A stretch of 64,000 nt of DNA from Castellaniella sp041677825 (GCF_041677825.1 NZ_JBAYPG010000020.1:1-64000); one strand, 5' to 3'. Shown: positions 1-8,362, counted from the first letter of the stretch. A program made the numbers and translations. The notes: generated by a model from the sequence alone, not told the origin.

Positions 1-17
1 CATCACACTACCGCAGA

Positions 18-44
18 GTTGATGACAACGCGTCGTTGATCAAC
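18..44. repeat. Near-perfect inverted repeat at left edge
   Basis: Arms at 18-30 and 34-44 pair around a CGT centre (inner CAACG/CGTTG, outer GTTGAT/ATCAAC, with two unpaired bases on the left arm). It lies just before the direct-repeat cluster and may be part of the same insertion-sequence end, but no full terminus can be defined here. Confidence 0.35.
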
Positions 45-60
45 CTCGCTGGAATGCCCT

Positions 61-189
61 GGTCACGATCACCGGAATCGGTGGTCACGATGCCGGAATG
101 GCTGGTCACGATACCGGAATCAGAGAAAACCACCTGTCCGGCCCAGGGTGGTCACGATCACCGGAATCAGCGGTCACGATCATCGGAAT
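61..189. repeat. Five degenerate direct repeats, insertion-sequence-end-like
   Basis: Copies of a 17-18 bp unit, consensus GGTCACGATnnCCGGAAT, start at 61, 83, 104, 150 and 172. Three lie 21-22 bp apart, then a 29-bp insert, then two more 22 bp apart. Clustered short repeats of this kind occur at the ends of IS21-family elements, so this may be the terminus of such an element, but no istA/istB gene is in the window. Spacing is far too short for a CRISPR array. Confidence 0.6.
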
Positions 190-340
190 ACGCATCCAGC
201 ATCAAATGCCCCTCCTCCACCCGGCGCTCCGTCTGCTGAGCCAATCGGCGAAACACCTCCCCAAGGTACGGCCGCAATTGCTCGTATAACGTCTTCCTGC
301 GGCACTTCGGGATAAACACCACATGGTATTTGCATTCCCA
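190..340 (-). mobile_element. IS200/IS605-family transposase (TnpA) remnant
   Basis: Read on the minus strand from 340, the codons give WECKYHVVFIPKCRRKTLYE and then a segment ending EEGHLMLDAYSDD. This matches the N-terminal part of Y1 single-strand transposases of the IS200/IS605 family. A TAA codon lies in frame three codons upstream, and the frame stops inside the direct repeats, so only about 45 residues remain. The HUH metal-binding pair and the catalytic tyrosine are gone. It is a dead fragment, lying between the repeat cluster and the tRNA fragment. Confidence 0.7.
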
Positions 341-360
341 CTGAGGTTATTCTTGGGTGC

Positions 361-402
361 GTATTCCGAAGGTCACAGATTCAAATCCTGTCCCCGCAAT
401 CA
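361..402 (+). other. 3'-half fragment of an initiator tRNA(fMet)-like gene
   Basis: From 366 the sequence follows the anticodon-stem 3' strand (CCGAA), variable loop (GGTCA), T-arm (ACAGA-TTCAAAT-CCTGT) and acceptor 3' strand (CCCCGCAA) expected of betaproteobacterial tRNA(fMet). Two differences from the form I know are visible: a T-stem G to A, and the terminal CCA read as TCA. No 5' half, D-arm or anticodon loop lies upstream, where the transposase remnant is instead. It cannot be a working tRNA. It fits the tRNA piece left at an att site when an element integrates at the 3' end of a tRNA gene. Confidence 0.6.
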
Positions 403-425
403 GACAAGGGCGCTGTCGTACAGCC

Positions 426-902
426 TCAGCCCTTCGGGTTACGAGACCGCAGTATCGCGCCATCAGCCACCATGCCTGCGCGAAGGCCGTCTGGCAAGGT
501 GACTTTCGTCGAATCGCTGTTGCGTAACCACACAAGAATTGCACTTCCGCGCGCAACGAGCCCCTCGTGCCATATCGCATAGTTCATGTGGAAACTGCTC
601 CTGCCAAACCAAGTGGTTCTCGCCGTGACAAGAATCGCCGTGTTGAACCCCAGGGGACGCTGATAGGTGCAGTGCGTTTCCTTGACAACAGGCCCTGGGA
701 CCATGGGGCCTGCCAGAGGAAACCCAAGATTTTCCAGATAGGCGTTGCGAACATCTTCGAACCAGAGGAAGTGAGCCCTGTGATTGACATGCCCAAAGCC
801 ATCCAGATCACTCCAGCGCACGTGTGCTTCCAGCCCATAATTCCAGTTGGCCTCCACACCGTATATGGAAGCCAGATCAGGAGTCAATTTCATGATCATC
901 AT
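426..902 (-). CDS. Acyl-CoA thioesterase, 4HBT hotdog fold
   Basis: This 158-residue protein fits a single hotdog-fold thioesterase domain of the YbgC/FadM/4-hydroxybenzoyl-CoA thioesterase type. The active-site stretch is SDLDGFGHVNH (residues 31-41), with Asp34 the likely catalytic residue. It is the last gene of the long minus-strand catabolic operon, and its ATG overlaps the stop of the CoA-transferase gene (ATGA), so translation is coupled. It probably hydrolyses a pathway acyl-CoA to free CoA or release an acid. The first four codons hold three Met (MMIM), so the exact start is uncertain by a few residues. The substrate cannot be told from sequence. Confidence 0.85.
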   Translation of the reverse strand: MMIMKLTPDLASIYGVEANWNYGLEAHVRWSDLDGFGHVNHRAHFLWFEDVRNAYLENLGFPLAGPMVPGPVVKETHCTYQRPLGFNTAILVTARTTWFGRSSFHMNYAIWHEGLVARGSAILVWLRNSDSTKVTLPDGLRAGMVADGAILRSRNPKG

Positions 903-2107
903 TTTTTGTGCGCATCGAGAACTGGCCTGCCCTCGTGATCCACTGGAATGGCTGCCTGACGAAGCACCTCGGTAGTGTGCTCACCGAGCCTGGGCGGCAT
1001 GCGCATCGGTACCTGGACTCGATCGAAACGCACAGGCGCATCCATCATCTTGAGGGGGTGCCGGGAACCATCCACGACCGTTCTGAAAAACCCGGCAGCA
1101 CGCAGATGGACATCCTCTTCCATATCACTCAGGGCGTTGACGGGTGCCACCGGAATATCCATTTTCCCGAATTCTTCCAGCCAATGTTCTGTAGCATGCT
1201 GACTGATCGTGCAGCCCAGAAGACGGTATAACTCATCAATGTTGCGTGTCCGGGCATCGATGTCCGCAAAGCGTGCATCGTTCAGGAGTTCCGGCATGCC
1301 GCATCGTGAAAAAAAAGCGTGCCAATGCGCATCAGTATATGGCACGACGCAGATATATCCGTTCGAAGTGCGATGCGGCTTGCGCCAACGCGTAAGCAGA
1401 CGAGCGTATCCGAGGCTGGCAACAGGCGGCTCGAAATAATGACCCGAAAGATGTTCCAGCAACATGAAACTGGACATGGCTTCAAACATGGGGATCTCCA
1501 CAAAGCCCCCCCTGCCGGTGTGCGACCTTCTGAACAGTGCCATGGAAATGGCCATGGCCGCAAAAACACCACATGTCTTGTCGGCCAGCACGCCAGGAAA
1601 AAAACTGGCCTCCCCATCGCGCATCTCGTTGAGTCCGGCCATGCCACACAACCCCTGAATGATGTCGTCATAGGCGGGCCGTCCCGCGTACGGACCGGAC
1701 TCACCAAATCCGTGCAGACCGGCATACACCAGACGCGGATTCTCGCCTAGAAGCGAATCGGGTTCCAAACCGAGCCCTGCGAGCTTTCCTGGGCGCATAT
1801 TGTGCATGAACACATCCGCACCCTCGATCAGGGCCAGCAGCGCCGCCTGTCCACCCGGTGTCTTCAGGTCGAGGACTACACTGCGCTTATTGCGGTTGGC
1901 GCCGATAAACCCAGCAGCCATGCCAGGTTCAGCGGCAGGGCCGGTACGACGCGTCGAATCGCCGCCTGGCGATTCGACCTTGATGACATCTGCACCATAA
2001 TCTGCCAATAGCTGGCTGGCATATGGACCGAACAAAACCGTTGTGAGGTCGATGACCCGCACGCCGGCCAAGGGCAGCCCGGGGGTGTATTTCATTTTTT
2101 TGGCCAT
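899..2107 (-). CDS. CaiB/BaiF family III CoA-transferase (first copy)
   Basis: A 402-residue family III CoA-transferase, the family of formyl-CoA transferase and CaiB, which moves CoA between carboxylic acids through an aspartyl-CoA anhydride. The N-terminal signature (GVRVIDLTTVLFGPYASQLL, from residue 15) and the LADYGADVIKVE segment are typical. The catalytic Asp is probably Asp176 in PGVLADKTCG. The start is supported by a GGAAAGG ribosome site just upstream. It sits between the thioesterase and thiolase genes. It may activate the growth substrate using an intermediate acyl-CoA as donor, which would explain the lack of an acyl-CoA ligase in the operon. Confidence 0.92.
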   Translation of the reverse strand: MAKKMKYTPGLPLAGVRVIDLTTVLFGPYASQLLADYGADVIKVESPGGDSTRRTGPAAEPGMAAGFIGANRNKRSVVLDLKTPGGQAALLALIEGADVFMHNMRPGKLAGLGLEPDSLLGENPRLVYAGLHGFGESGPYAGRPAYDDIIQGLCGMAGLNEMRDGEASFFPGVLADKTCGVFAAMAISMALFRRSHTGRGGFVEIPMFEAMSSFMLLEHLSGHYFEPPVASLGYARLLTRWRKPHRTSNGYICVVPYTDAHWHAFFSRCGMPELLNDARFADIDARTRNIDELYRLLGCTISQHATEHWLEEFGKMDIPVAPVNALSDMEEDVHLRAAGFFRTVVDGSRHPLKMMDAPVRFDRVQVPMRMPPRLGEHTTEVLRQAAIPVDHEGRPVLDAHKK

Positions 2108-2122
2108 GTTCCACCTTTCCTC

Positions 2123-3328
2123 TCATAACACCTCGAACAGCCCGGCCGCGCCCATGCCACCTCCCACGCACATCGTCACCACAACGTATTTGACACCCCG
2201 CCGCTTGCCCTCGATCAACGCATGGCCCACCATACGCGCACCCGACATCCCGTACGGGTGACCAATCGAGATCGCACCACCATTGACATTGAAAAGATCC
2301 GGATCAATACCCAAACGATCCCGGCAATACAACGCCTGCACGGCAAAAGCTTCGTTGAGTTCCCACAGACCGATGTCATTGATCCTCAAGCCATGCTTCT
2401 GCAGCAGCCGGGGCACAGCAAACACCGGCCCGATACCCATTTCTTCAGGGGCGCAACCCGCTACAGCCATGCCACGATACAGCCCCAACGGTTCCAGGCC
2501 TTCACGAACAGCCAGCGCTCTTTCAACCAGGATGCTGGCCGAAGCCCCATCGGACAGCTGTGATGCATTGCCCGCCGTGATCGCCACACCAGCCCCGGCA
2601 AAGAGGTGGCCACGCTTCAGTACGGGCTTCAGCTGCCGCAAACCTTCGAGGGTCGTTCCCGGGCGGTTTCCTTCATCTGTTTCAAGCCGCATTTCAAAGA
2701 AGCGATCAGCACTGCCATCGTTGGCAACCTCGCGTCGAATCGATGCCAGAGGCACGATTTCCGTATTGAAGCGCCCGGCTGCCTGCGCCGCTGCAGTCCG
2801 CTGCTGGGACTGGAACGCATACTCGTCCTGCGCATCACGCGTGATTCGATAGCGTTGCGCCACGATCTCGGCCGTTTCCAGCATGGGCAGATACAGCCCA
2901 GGAACGCGGTCGGACAGCCATGGGTCCTCCATGCGGTATGTATTCATTTCAGGTGTTTGAACCAGTGAGATCGACTCGAGGCCCCCGCCCACCGCAACAT
3001 CCATGCCATCATGAACGATCTGCTTCGCGGCAGTAGCAATAGCCATCAGCCCGGACGCACATTGCCGATCCACTGTCATGCCTGAAATTTCCACCGGAAG
3101 CCCTGCTCGCAACGCAACCTGACGACCAATGTTCATGTGTGTCGCCCCCTGAGTCAGCGCCGCACCCATCACCACATCCTCGATTCGAGACGGATCGAGG
3201 CCACTGCGTGAGACAGCGCTGGCCACCGCATGGCCACCCAGGGCATGCGGTTGGGTATCGTTGAAAGCCCCGCGATAGGCCTTGCCGATCGGTGTGCGGG
3301 CAGTTGCCACGATCACTGCTTCTCTCAT
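2123..3328 (-). CDS. Thiolase (acetyl-CoA C-acyltransferase)
   Basis: A full-length 401-residue degradative-type thiolase that cleaves a 3-oxoacyl-CoA with free CoA in the last step of a beta-oxidation round. The acyl-accepting Cys90 is in DRQCASG. The downstream motifs NEAFA, GGAISIGHPYGMSGAR (catalytic His) and CVGGGMG (second Cys) are all present. It follows the SDR gene with a 4-bp ATGA overlap and precedes the CoA-transferase by 15 bp. Chain-length preference is unknown; the family also includes biosynthetic acetoacetyl-CoA thiolases, but the operon context points to degradation. Confidence 0.93.
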   Translation of the reverse strand: MREAVIVATARTPIGKAYRGAFNDTQPHALGGHAVASAVSRSGLDPSRIEDVVMGAALTQGATHMNIGRQVALRAGLPVEISGMTVDRQCASGLMAIATAAKQIVHDGMDVAVGGGLESISLVQTPEMNTYRMEDPWLSDRVPGLYLPMLETAEIVAQRYRITRDAQDEYAFQSQQRTAAAQAAGRFNTEIVPLASIRREVANDGSADRFFEMRLETDEGNRPGTTLEGLRQLKPVLKRGHLFAGAGVAITAGNASQLSDGASASILVERALAVREGLEPLGLYRGMAVAGCAPEEMGIGPVFAVPRLLQKHGLRINDIGLWELNEAFAVQALYCRDRLGIDPDLFNVNGGAISIGHPYGMSGARMVGHALIEGKRRGVKYVVVTMCVGGGMGAAGLFEVL

Positions 3329-4122
3329 GTCTGTGAACCCTCATGCGCGAACCGCTGTGCAAGCTGCGCCATCCCGCGAATCCAGCGATCGGTGTCATCC
3401 GCCTTCCGACGGTAGTAGCCATGCACGACTTCATGCGGCAAAATCAGAAAGCGTCCTTCATCCAGACCCTGAATGGTCGCCAGCGCCACTGCTTCTGGCG
3501 TCAGAACCCCATCACCGCGCTCTGGCCCGACAGGTATAGCGGCAAGCAATGCCGTATCTACACCTTGCGGACACACCAGTGCCACACGGATACCCTGTGA
3601 GCCGTGGCTGATCGCAATATTCTCAGCAAACCCGACGGCAGCGTGCTTGGTGGTGCCGTACACGGCACTGCCGATCTGGTTGAGCAAACCCGCAGCAGAA
3701 GCCATCTGTACAAAGGTTCCACCGCCGCGCGCAATCATTCGGGGGATCAGATAACGCGCTGCACGGACATGTGCCATCACGTTGACTTCCCAGGCCCGCA
3801 TCCAGACGTCGTCCGATGCATGAGCCGCATTGCTGGATGGCGCATCAAAGCCCAGCGCAACGCCAGCATTGGATATGAATGTACTGATCGGACCGATATC
3901 GGACTCGATCTGCGTCAGCGCTTCGGTAAAGGCTGCGCCATCGCTGACATCCACCACGATCGCCGCGCCTGCCAGTCGCTCGGCCAAGGCCGACGCCTTG
4001 CTGCCGTCAACATCCAGCACCACGACCCGAGAGGCCCCATCGGCAGCAAAGGCTTCACACAAGGCGCGACCAATACCCTGGGCACCTCCTGTGACCACAG
4101 TCAGCCCGAATCGATCCCTCAT
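3325..4122 (-). CDS. SDR-family NAD(P)-dependent oxidoreductase
   Basis: A 265-residue classical short-chain dehydrogenase. It shows the nucleotide motif TGGAQGIG (11-18), an acidic Asp after the second beta strand (VVVLDVDG) suggesting NAD(H) preference, and a complete catalytic tetrad Asn114, Ser142, Tyr155, Lys159 (YGTTK). It overlaps the OYE-type gene upstream and the thiolase downstream by 4 bp each, so it is tightly co-translated. A likely role is oxidation of a 3-hydroxyacyl-CoA or alicyclic alcohol to the ketone that the thiolase then cleaves. Confidence 0.9.
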   Translation of the reverse strand: MRDRFGLTVVTGGAQGIGRALCEAFAADGASRVVVLDVDGSKASALAERLAGAAIVVDVSDGAAFTEALTQIESDIGPISTFISNAGVALGFDAPSSNAAHASDDVWMRAWEVNVMAHVRAARYLIPRMIARGGGTFVQMASAAGLLNQIGSAVYGTTKHAAVGFAENIAISHGSQGIRVALVCPQGVDTALLAAIPVGPERGDGVLTPEAVALATIQGLDEGRFLILPHEVVHGYYRRKADDTDRWIRGMAQLAQRFAHEGSQT

Positions 4123-5291
4123 GCTGAAACCTGGTCATCCGCAAAGGTATTGATCAGGCTTTCGCCGGAGTGCCTCAACGCGCCTCCCCATTTGTTCAGC
4201 CACCAGCCGTACTGTTCCGGCCACTCGGAGAAGGCGCCCGTCAGACCGAAATGCTCTGCGGCGTGCAATGCCCAGAATGGGTTGAAGAGCATCTGACGCC
4301 CCAAAAACACAAGATCAGCGCTGCCACTCTGCAACACGTGCTCCGCCAGTTCGGGCGTACGGATCATGCCGACCGCTCCAGTTGCGATACCAGTCTCGCG
4401 CCGGATCTCTTCGGCAAAAGGCACCTGGTAACCAGGCCCTCGGCTCAGGTTGGCATTTGTGGACCCCGCGCTGAGATTTCCACCGGTTGAACAATCGATC
4501 AAATCCACGCCCAGCGCTTTCAGTGCTTTGGCAAATACCACGCTGTCTTCGATTTCCCACCCGCCATCGATCCAGTCGGTTGCCGAAATGCGGACGAACA
4601 ACGGCATCGAATCCGGAATGATCGATCGAACCGCCCGAGCGACCTCGAGAGGAAATCGCATGCGGTTGTCCCGGCTGCCACCGTAGACATCATTGCGAAA
4701 ATTGGCAAGAGGTGTCAGGAAAGTCTGCAATAGATAGCCATGAGCCATATGAAGCTCAATGACATCAAAGCCGGCAAGAACAGCGCGCCGCGCTGCAGCA
4801 ACAAATGCGTCGCACGTACCGGCGATCCCTGCGTCGTCGAGCGGCACAGGGCTGTTCCAATCGTCTGCCAGAGCCACGTCGGACGGCCCTACGCTCTGCC
4901 AGACTTCCTCACCCATTTCGATGTCGCGTGACGTCAGGGGGCCATTTCCACGGAAAGCGCGCTGCTGGCACGATTTGCGGCCCCCGTGGTTGAGCTGGAT
5001 TGCGGCCTTGGCACCCTGGGCCTTCAAGAGCCGAGCGATCTGCGCCATGCCATCGATCTGCCCATCTTCCCAGAGTCCGGGGTCACCATGGGTGATTCGA
5101 CCTTTCCGGGTGACCGAAGTCTGCTCGACAAATACCAGACCCGCCCCACCCATGGCGAATTTTCCATAATGAACCAGGTGAAAAGGAACCACATAGCCAT
5201 TCTCTGCGGAATACATGGCCATGGGCGACACCACGATCCGGTTGCGTAGCTGCACGCCACGAAAACGTACTTTCTCGAACAGTTTGACCAT
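4119..5291 (-). CDS. Old Yellow Enzyme-like NADH:flavin oxidoreductase
   Basis: A 390-residue FMN TIM-barrel enzyme of the YqjM/xenobiotic-reductase branch of the OYE family, which reduces activated C=C bonds. The motif QLNHGGR (His102) and the substrate-pocket pair HMAHGYLLQTF are present. At the N terminus SPMAMY (22-27) has Ala where YqjM-type enzymes have the flavin-tuning Cys. The reading frame stays open upstream to 5567 over the crotonase gene, but an AAGGGGG ribosome site before the ATG at 5291 and the position just after the crotonase stop fix the start. It could reduce an unsaturated or dienoyl intermediate. Confidence 0.9.
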   Translation of the reverse strand: MVKLFEKVRFRGVQLRNRIVVSPMAMYSAENGYVVPFHLVHYGKFAMGGAGLVFVEQTSVTRKGRITHGDPGLWEDGQIDGMAQIARLLKAQGAKAAIQLNHGGRKSCQQRAFRGNGPLTSRDIEMGEEVWQSVGPSDVALADDWNSPVPLDDAGIAGTCDAFVAAARRAVLAGFDVIELHMAHGYLLQTFLTPLANFRNDVYGGSRDNRMRFPLEVARAVRSIIPDSMPLFVRISATDWIDGGWEIEDSVVFAKALKALGVDLIDCSTGGNLSAGSTNANLSRGPGYQVPFAEEIRRETGIATGAVGMIRTPELAEHVLQSGSADLVFLGRQMLFNPFWALHAAEHFGLTGAFSEWPEQYGWWLNKWGGALRHSGESLINTFADDQVSA

Positions 5292-5292
5292 A

Positions 5293-6063
5293 TCAGACCC
5301 CCTTGAATTCGGGCGTTCGACGCATGGCATTGGCACGGATACCTTCCTGAAAGTCGGCCGTCTCACGCAGCCAGCTCTGTTCTTCGATTTCAATCGCCAA
5401 TTGAGCTGCCACACGGTCCTGCAGGCCACCGCGCAACGTGAGTCGAGTTGAAACCAGTGCCAACGGGGCAGCCTCGGCAAGTTCGCCGGCCAGTTCAAGC
5501 GCAGCCTCGCGCAACCGCTCTGCATCGGCCAGCCGATCCACGAGACCCAGCGCCATCGCTTCTTCACCGCTGATCCGTTTTCCGGTCAGCAGCAGCATCG
5601 CCGCCTTCTGGCGACCAAGGAGTTCGGGCAGCGTCAGAGTCAGGCCGAAACCAGGGTGGAAACCAAGCCGCGTAAAATTGGCCGTCAAACGGGCGTCAGG
5701 GGCAGCAATCCGGAAATCCGCGGACACTGCCAGCCCCAGACCACCACCAATCACATGTCCCTGCAGAGCGGCAATGATCGGCTTTCTGGTGCCGAATATC
5801 CGCACCCCATGGTTGTACAGCGCCTGGGTGTCGGCCCGCCGTCCTTCTGGCGTGTCTGGCTGATCTCCGACAAGGTCCGCTCCTGCACAGAACGAACGCC
5901 CGTTCGAACAGAGAAGATTGACGCGTACGGAAGGATCCTCATCGGCGGCCTCGAAGGCATCGGCGATGTCACCGATGAGTTGCCGGTTGAAGTAATTATG
6001 GGGTGGGCGATCGATCTCGACGATCTGCACATGCCCTCTGCGAGTCAAATTGATATCAGCCAA
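5293..6063 (-). CDS. Crotonase-superfamily (enoyl-CoA hydratase/isomerase-like) protein
   Basis: A 256-residue protein with the crotonase fold. The oxyanion-hole segments SFCAGADL (57-64) and GHVIGGGLGLA (102-112) are clear. Of the two glutamates that hydrate the double bond in classical crotonase, the first is Gly110 here and the second position (about residue 130) is Asn/Phe. It is therefore unlikely to be an ordinary hydratase; an isomerase, hydrolase or C-C bond lyase role is possible. It lies between acyl-CoA dehydrogenase and OYE-type genes of the same operon. Confidence 0.88.
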   Translation of the reverse strand: MADINLTRRGHVQIVEIDRPPHNYFNRQLIGDIADAFEAADEDPSVRVNLLCSNGRSFCAGADLVGDQPDTPEGRRADTQALYNHGVRIFGTRKPIIAALQGHVIGGGLGLAVSADFRIAAPDARLTANFTRLGFHPGFGLTLTLPELLGRQKAAMLLLTGKRISGEEAMALGLVDRLADAERLREAALELAGELAEAAPLALVSTRLTLRGGLQDRVAAQLAIEIEEQSWLRETADFQEGIRANAMRRTPEFKGV

Positions 6064-6074
6064 CTGCTTCCTCC

Positions 6075-7235
6075 TTAACGTAAGCCCAGACCGCGGGCGA
6101 TAATGCCGCGCAACACCTCATTGGCCCCCCCCTGGACAGTCAGTTTGGGTGCAATACGGGTACAGTATTGCAGGATGTCCTCAAAGCGCCGATATGCCGC
6201 TGAACCCTGGCTGGCCCTTGCGACCGCCAGGCGAACCCTTTGCGGCAGGTCCTGTTCCCAGGCCGTGCCAAGATCCTTGACGATAGCAGCCTCTACAGCG
6301 GGTTCGCGTCCTGCCTCCAGCATACCGGCCACCGAAACCGACATGCGTCGCAGTGAATGCAATTCGGCAACAAGCCGACCAACCGATTCAGACACCTGCG
6401 GAACAGGTTCGGCACGATCCAGATCGATCAACGCACGCAGAACAGTCAATGTCTCCAGGAACCGCTCTGGTCCGGAACGCTCATATGCCAGTTCTGTGGT
6501 CGCCTGCTTCCATGCACCGTCCACCTCACCGATGAGCTGGTCTTCTGGGACAAAAACCTCGTCGAACACCACCTCATTGAAATCGTGAATCCCACTCATC
6601 TGACGGATGGGATTGCACTGTATTCCAGATGCCCGCATATCCACCAGAAAGCTGGTCAGACCATGACGATGGTTTTCGGGGAGAGACGGGCTTGTCCTGA
6701 ACAGGCCGATCATGTAATCAGCACGGTGGGCATTTGTCGTCCAGATCTTCGTGCCCTGGATTTTCCAGCCACCATCTGTACGCACCGCTTTGCACTTGGC
6801 AGCAAAAAGATCTGATCCACTATCCGGCTCGGACATCCCGATGCAGAAACTGGCTTCCCCCGCAATGATCTTTGGCAGTACCTCGGCCTTGATCCGCTCG
6901 GATGCGTACTTGATCAGGGTTGGGCCCGATTGCCGATCCGCTGTGAAATAGAATGTGTTGGGCGCATGATGGGCCTGCATTTCCTCATTGACAACATACC
7001 GTTCGAGAAAACTGCGCTCCTGCCCACCATAGGCTTTTGGCCAGCACATCCCGATCCAACCGCGAGCGGCCACCTTGCGCGCAAACTTGCGGCAGACATC
7101 CCAGTCTTCAGTTGGAAAATCCGGATCGAACGTACCAGCTGACATTTCTTCGTGGAGAAACGCCCGCACTTCGCCACGAAGCGCCTGAACAGCCGGTGGC
7201 AGGCGTATGGGCTGGAACTCCAGGGTCGTCGTCAT
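6075..7235 (-). CDS. Acyl-CoA dehydrogenase (first of an adjacent pair)
   Basis: A 386-residue FAD-dependent acyl-CoA dehydrogenase that introduces a 2,3-double bond. It has the FAD/substrate motif CIGMSEPDSGSDL, the IWTTNAH segment, and a candidate catalytic Glu in AYERSGPERF, the position used by several bacterial heteromeric dehydrogenases. The C terminus (YCTRIAPKLTVQGGANEV) carries the usual final helix. The frame is open to 7274, but the ATG at 7235 has a GGGAGG ribosome site and clears the previous gene. The neighbouring dehydrogenase-like gene is probably its partner chain. Confidence 0.9.
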   Translation of the reverse strand: MTTTLEFQPIRLPPAVQALRGEVRAFLHEEMSAGTFDPDFPTEDWDVCRKFARKVAARGWIGMCWPKAYGGQERSFLERYVVNEEMQAHHAPNTFYFTADRQSGPTLIKYASERIKAEVLPKIIAGEASFCIGMSEPDSGSDLFAAKCKAVRTDGGWKIQGTKIWTTNAHRADYMIGLFRTSPSLPENHRHGLTSFLVDMRASGIQCNPIRQMSGIHDFNEVVFDEVFVPEDQLIGEVDGAWKQATTELAYERSGPERFLETLTVLRALIDLDRAEPVPQVSESVGRLVAELHSLRRMSVSVAGMLEAGREPAVEAAIVKDLGTAWEQDLPQRVRLAVARASQGSAAYRRFEDILQYCTRIAPKLTVQGGANEVLRGIIARGLGLR

Positions 7236-7249
7236 GTCATCCTCCCGAT

Positions 7250-8362
7250 CTAACGTTTTGCCAGCAAAGCCCACAGCGCGCGCCCATCACCATGCCGCAG
7301 CATCGCACCCAACTCTTCGGACCATTGGACCTCATTGCCATAGTCATCCCGCCATGCCAGCGCACGCAAGGTCAGGCGGTGCAGGACGTGTTCGTCCGTC
7401 ACCCCGAGCGCGCCGTGCAACTGATGAGCAATGCGCGCCCCGATCTGCGCTGCACTGGAGGTTCTGATTCTGGCCGACATGATCTCGAGACGTATTTCGG
7501 GATCATCGAAACCGCGCCCCTGCCCCAGGAGTGTGTCCACGGCATCGACGGCCGATGCGGCCACGCTCAGTGACACCGAGACCTCGCCGGCGAGTTGTGC
7601 CAGCGCATGTTGAACCACCTGGAATCGGGACAGTGTCTTGCCGAATGCCGGACGTTCACGCACGTAGGCCGTGGTGAGATCAAGCATGGTCTCAAGTGCA
7701 CCTGCGATCTGGATGGAGCGCGCCAGCGACCCCAGCAGCAGGCTGGTGTCCTTGGTGAAGGCGGCTGGGGCCGGTGCAGCCACCACTGGTTTTATCTGGT
7801 GGAATTCAACGCCGTCGAGCGGTTCGAACGCCAACGAATCGCGCACCGAAAGCTCAGCATCCTGAATATCCGCCAGGACGACCCAAAGCGTATTGCCACG
7901 CTGTGCCAGCAACGCAACCCTTGAGCAGTCGCGAGCAAACGGCAGGTGAACGATTCGGCCTGTCAGCCGCCCGTCTGAATCCAGCACGATATGGTCATGA
8001 AAACCGGACGGGCCAAAGGCCAACTTGCCGGATTGCAATGGAATCCCGGCCTGAGCCAGCAACCATCCGGCCAGGATGGTCTCGGCCAACGGCACTGCCA
8101 ATGCCACATTGCCCGCTGCCCTGAGCATCCCCAGACTGGCCCGCAACCCGGCGCCTGATCCACCCAGATCTTCAGGCACTGCCGCTGCATCCAGACCGAT
8201 TTCCTCGATGCCACTCCAGACCGTAGCGTAGAAGTCTGGATCTCTGGACAGTACGGCCAGCTGCAGGTCGGCCGTCTCGCGAAACAATCGGCTGGCTGCA
8301 TCCAGAATGAGTGTATCCATGTCATTGTCCAGCGTACCTGGGCGCTTCGGGTCTTCATCCAT
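7250..8362 (-). CDS. Divergent acyl-CoA dehydrogenase (probable partner subunit)
   Basis: A 371-residue acyl-CoA dehydrogenase-like protein. It keeps the family layout and the C-terminal motif RPAFGKTLSRFQVVQHALAQ but is low in the canonical FAD-binding motifs in the middle domain. Pairs of one canonical and one degenerate dehydrogenase form alpha2-beta2 enzymes in steroid side-chain degradation, and this pair has the same arrangement. The start at 8362 overlaps the CoA-transferase stop by 8 bp. A second Met at residue 15 (8320) is possible. Confidence 0.85.
   Translation of the reverse strand: MDEDPKRPGTLDNDMDTLILDAASRLFRETADLQLAVLSRDPDFYATVWSGIEEIGLDAAAVPEDLGGSGAGLRASLGMLRAAGNVALAVPLAETILAGWLLAQAGIPLQSGKLAFGPSGFHDHIVLDSDGRLTGRIVHLPFARDCSRVALLAQRGNTLWVVLADIQDAELSVRDSLAFEPLDGVEFHQIKPVVAAPAPAAFTKDTSLLLGSLARSIQIAGALETMLDLTTAYVRERPAFGKTLSRFQVVQHALAQLAGEVSVSLSVAASAVDAVDTLLGQGRGFDDPEIRLEIMSARIRTSSAAQIGARIAHQLHGALGVTDEHVLHRLTLRALAWRDDYGNEVQWSEELGAMLRHGDGRALWALLAKR

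Noticed and set aside
61..189. Possible CRISPR array
   Set aside because: Gaps between repeats are only 4-5 bp in most cases and no cas gene is present.
361..402. Functional tRNA gene
   Set aside because: Only the 3' half is present, the T-stem has a mismatch and the upstream sequence is a transposase remnant.
5292..5567. N-terminal extension of the OYE-type protein
   Set aside because: The extra 92 codons are the crotonase gene read in another frame; the ribosome site marks 5291 as the start.
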